From: Sialis fuliginosa
Lineage: Eukaryota > Arthropoda > Insecta > Megaloptera > Sialidae
DNA length: 64,000 bases
NCBI GenBank assembly: GCA_961205875.1
Contig: OY540812.1
Location: 9,548,001-9,612,000 of the forward strand
Direction: 5' to 3'
Below the pieces are notes generated by a model, which saw nothing but the letters and a program-made list of their open reading frames with translations, searched no databases and was not told the DNA's origin. The translations under genes were made by a program, and so were the position numbers. This document shows, in pieces, positions 61,321 to 64,000 of the stretch (position 1 is its first letter; each line of letters opens with the position of its first letter).

Positions 61321-63983
61321 CTTCCATTTCTTTCAGAACATGGAAGTAAAAATTGATTTTTTACATTAATTAAAATTTTATTAAAAATATTTTTTTAGTT
61401 AAAATAATAATAAACATTAAAAACAATAATTATGAGAGGTAATTTACGCATAAAATTACTGAATCAATGACAGTTTAAAGAAACAAAAAGATCTAATAAT
61501 TTTTCTCCTAAAAAATACTTTTTTATCAATGGAAATAAGGTGTACTTTAGAAAACATTAATATTGTACACAATTATTAATGTGTACACAATAACAATGAA
61601 GACCTTCATACGACCTCTAGATCTTAATAAAAAATCTGATGCCTTTTTAAAACCCTTCACCTTTTGTCCGAAGCAATTATCTTTATCTGACTTTTTGAAA
61701 TTTTAACCTAGAGCGATTTAAATGGAACAGCCTGTACACTGTACATATGTATATGTATTAAGAAGAGGAATAGTAGATAATTTTAACATTTATAAGAGCG
61801 ATGGCGAAAGCCAAGGTTTTCGTTTAGTAGTGTGTGTCCACTGGGAAAAATGGATAAAGTTTTGAAGAATTAATAAAGTATCGTTGACCAAAAGCAACGT
61901 TTCGAAGTAAATGAATGAAAAGAAAACAAATCGTAGGAAGAAAAACTCAAAGGTTATATTTTATTGGATCCATGTAGTTATTCTTAGGAAAAATATGAAT
62001 TCATATTATATTTATTAAATATAAACATTTGCCTTAGAAAAACATATTTGATTGCATAATTTTTCATTTTGTGGTTTCTTTATTTAATTTTAAAAATGAA
62101 AGTTAAATGATTCATATTCTTTATTTTTGTTTGAAAATATAGCTATTTAGAGTTGAAAAAAATTTTCAAATATTACTATTTACATTAAAAAATATCTGCC
62201 AAGTAAATGCACAGTGCTAAATTCATAAAAGTTGAATTGAACAATTTACATAATAACTGAAAAAGTGTTCAGATAAATTTCCGATTGGTTAACCATTTAA
62301 TTTTTATACAATTTTACTAAAAAATATTAGTTCGAAATTTTTCTTAAGACGCATGATTATTTTTTCGTAGGTATTTTTTAATTTTTTGACAATTTGAATC
62401 TAAATTCATGTAAACGTCAAAAAAACTAAATGACGATTTTTTAAAGCATAAGATAAATCTATGTAAGGGAATATTTTACAACAGATGTTGTAAACCTATA
62501 TTATAGAAAATTAAATGCTCTACAAAAAAGATTCTATAAAATTTTCACGTAACAGATGTCTTTCTTGAGATATATAAACAAATAATATTTTGGGATGTCA
62601 CTCCTCCCCCCTATAAATGATTTTTAAAATAGGACCGTCCTCAAGCCAAACCCAACCAACAAACCAAGTTTCATTAATATCGGCACTGTGATTCATGAAT
62701 TAGGCATGTGAAAAAAATTCAGAAGACAGACAGACACACACACGGACACATATACATATATATAGACTCGAAACGAAAAGTTTTTATCTTGACCTGAAAC
62801 GGAATGATCAATTTAAAATTTTGAAATCGGAGAACAATTTTTTGTCTCATTCTAAAACGATAACAAAGCTTCTCGTATCTTCGATATTGCGAGGAAGCAA
62901 AATACATAAAAGTACTTATTTAATCATTATTATTAAACTACAAACGACTAGGCATGAACGAAAGTTTATTTATAATTAGGTAGATATACGAAGGATATAC
63001 CTACTTCATTAAAGTGAAACTTGAGTATGCCATCTTTAAGATTTTATGAACACATAACAAAAACAAATATCCCCAGAAGATGTGAAGATATATCACCATG
63101 TTTATGAGTTGGTAGTCCTGTAATAATTATACCTGCCGTCAGGTCGTATAACTAGTGAGATAGTTTTAAAATTAAAAACATCTCTAAAGTATATCTTGGC
63201 AAGTTTATATTACATAACAAACTTCAGAATATTATATTTCAATTTTTACTTTTCTATACATAACAGCCATAAATGTGTATATGAAATATAAGATATTCTC
63301 GAAAAGCCGATTTTTAATGTTAGTGTGTCGGTTAGTCTAAAGATTTTGTAACGACAAACAATAGAGAGGTGAATTTTAAAATTAATTTCAATATACGTCT
63401 GGGAAGAAAACCTATTTTTGAAAACCATCTTATAACTGAAAATGGATGTCTACTCATCAATTTGAAAAATTTTCGAATTAGTTTTGAAATGGGCCGTATA
63501 AAAATTTTTTATAGGCAAACCTATTTTTTTGATTTTCAGTCAATTATACACATCAAAATTTCATAAAGAGCAAAAAAGAGTCATCAGATATATTTTTTTA
63601 ATTTTCTACAAATTGTTTTTTAAATGGAGGCCCGAATATTTATTCTACCTAGAGCCTTCGACGTTTATATATTTAGCTGTAACTACAAAAGTACTAAACA
63701 ATTTTTTAACTAAATGAGTAACGTTACTAAAAAATTTTCGGGGTGCCAACACTGTTTTTAATCTCATTTGCCATAACAAAATTTATAATTATGTATATTT
63801 TGTAATTCCATGACACGAAATATGAATGAAATTTAAATATACAAAAAGCATTACAAAGTTTAATTTATTTTCGACCATTTTTCCTATAATTACAGAGCTT
63901 TAATTATTGACCTTTTTTTGTATAAATATTTAAATCTCTCAAATTTTTTATGCGTGTACAAACCGGGATTAAATTTAGTTCCA
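61321..63983. other. AT-rich DNA with minor repeat pieces
   Basis: Contains a GACAGACAGACAC tract (62725-62737) in a repeat-like context and the piece 63440-63500 shared with 54.5 and 54.85 kb. No gene was supported. Confidence 0.3.
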
Positions 63984-64000
63984 TAAGGTACTGGCACCAA
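63984..64000 (+). mobile_element. MITE, AAGGTACTGGCACCAGT family, left end only
   Basis: The window ends inside the left TIR (AAGGTACTGGCACCA). The rest lies beyond the window. Confidence 0.6.

Overview
The window is eukaryotic nuclear DNA, very AT-rich and gene-poor, and almost certainly from an insect. The strongest host evidence is two exons on the minus strand (1284-1343 and 5049-5209) with proper GT-AG splice sites. They encode the LDL-receptor class A domain and the conserved C-terminal tail of Jelly belly (Jeb), the secreted ligand of the receptor tyrosine kinase Alk. The rest is consistent with large introns and intergenic sequence filled with transposable elements. The order is not certain. 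One repeat family (GGGTTCC ends, 13572 and 37074) recalls Lepidoptera, but that is a memory impression and not proof.

Layout. 1-5.2 kb: the 3' end of jeb on the minus strand, its last intron (3,705 bp) and the LDLa exon. The upstream jeb exons should lie at higher coordinates, in the window or beyond it; none could be proved. 5.2-17.2 kb: AT-rich DNA with several small inverted-repeat elements (MITEs) and a few less AT-rich islands. 17.2-23.2 kb: a complete 5.9-kb DNA transposon with ~560-bp terminal inverted repeats (TIRs) and a single intact 1,525-codon ORF. The protein joins a DDE-type transposase core, an XPG/FEN-like PIN nuclease domain and a tesmin/TSO1-like CXC cysteine cluster; it best fits the Academ superfamily. 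23.2-37 kb: AT-rich DNA with MITEs, a short non-autonomous Helitron and a GC-rich island at 33.8-34.0 kb. 37-43.6 kb: a dense mobile-element cluster. It holds a GGGTTCC-family element, a small (AAG)n-tailed retroposon-like fragment, a 2.3-kb near-perfect palindrome made of nested inverted modules, a hAT-type MITE with an 8-bp target duplication, and a 5'-truncated non-LTR retrotransposon with an intact reverse transcriptase. 43.6-64 kb: more MITEs, a second Helitron, a GC-rich island at 46.9-47.2 kb, a large dispersed repeat present twice in opposite orientation, a tandem duplication and the start of a further element at the right edge.

No tRNA, rRNA, CRISPR array or bacterial-type operon was seen. 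The genes do not form a pathway: jeb is a host developmental signalling gene, and the two long ORFs belong to mobile elements. Several repeat pairs act as empty-site controls for each other (31.6 and 47.7 kb), which lets insertion order and TA target duplications be read directly from the sequence.
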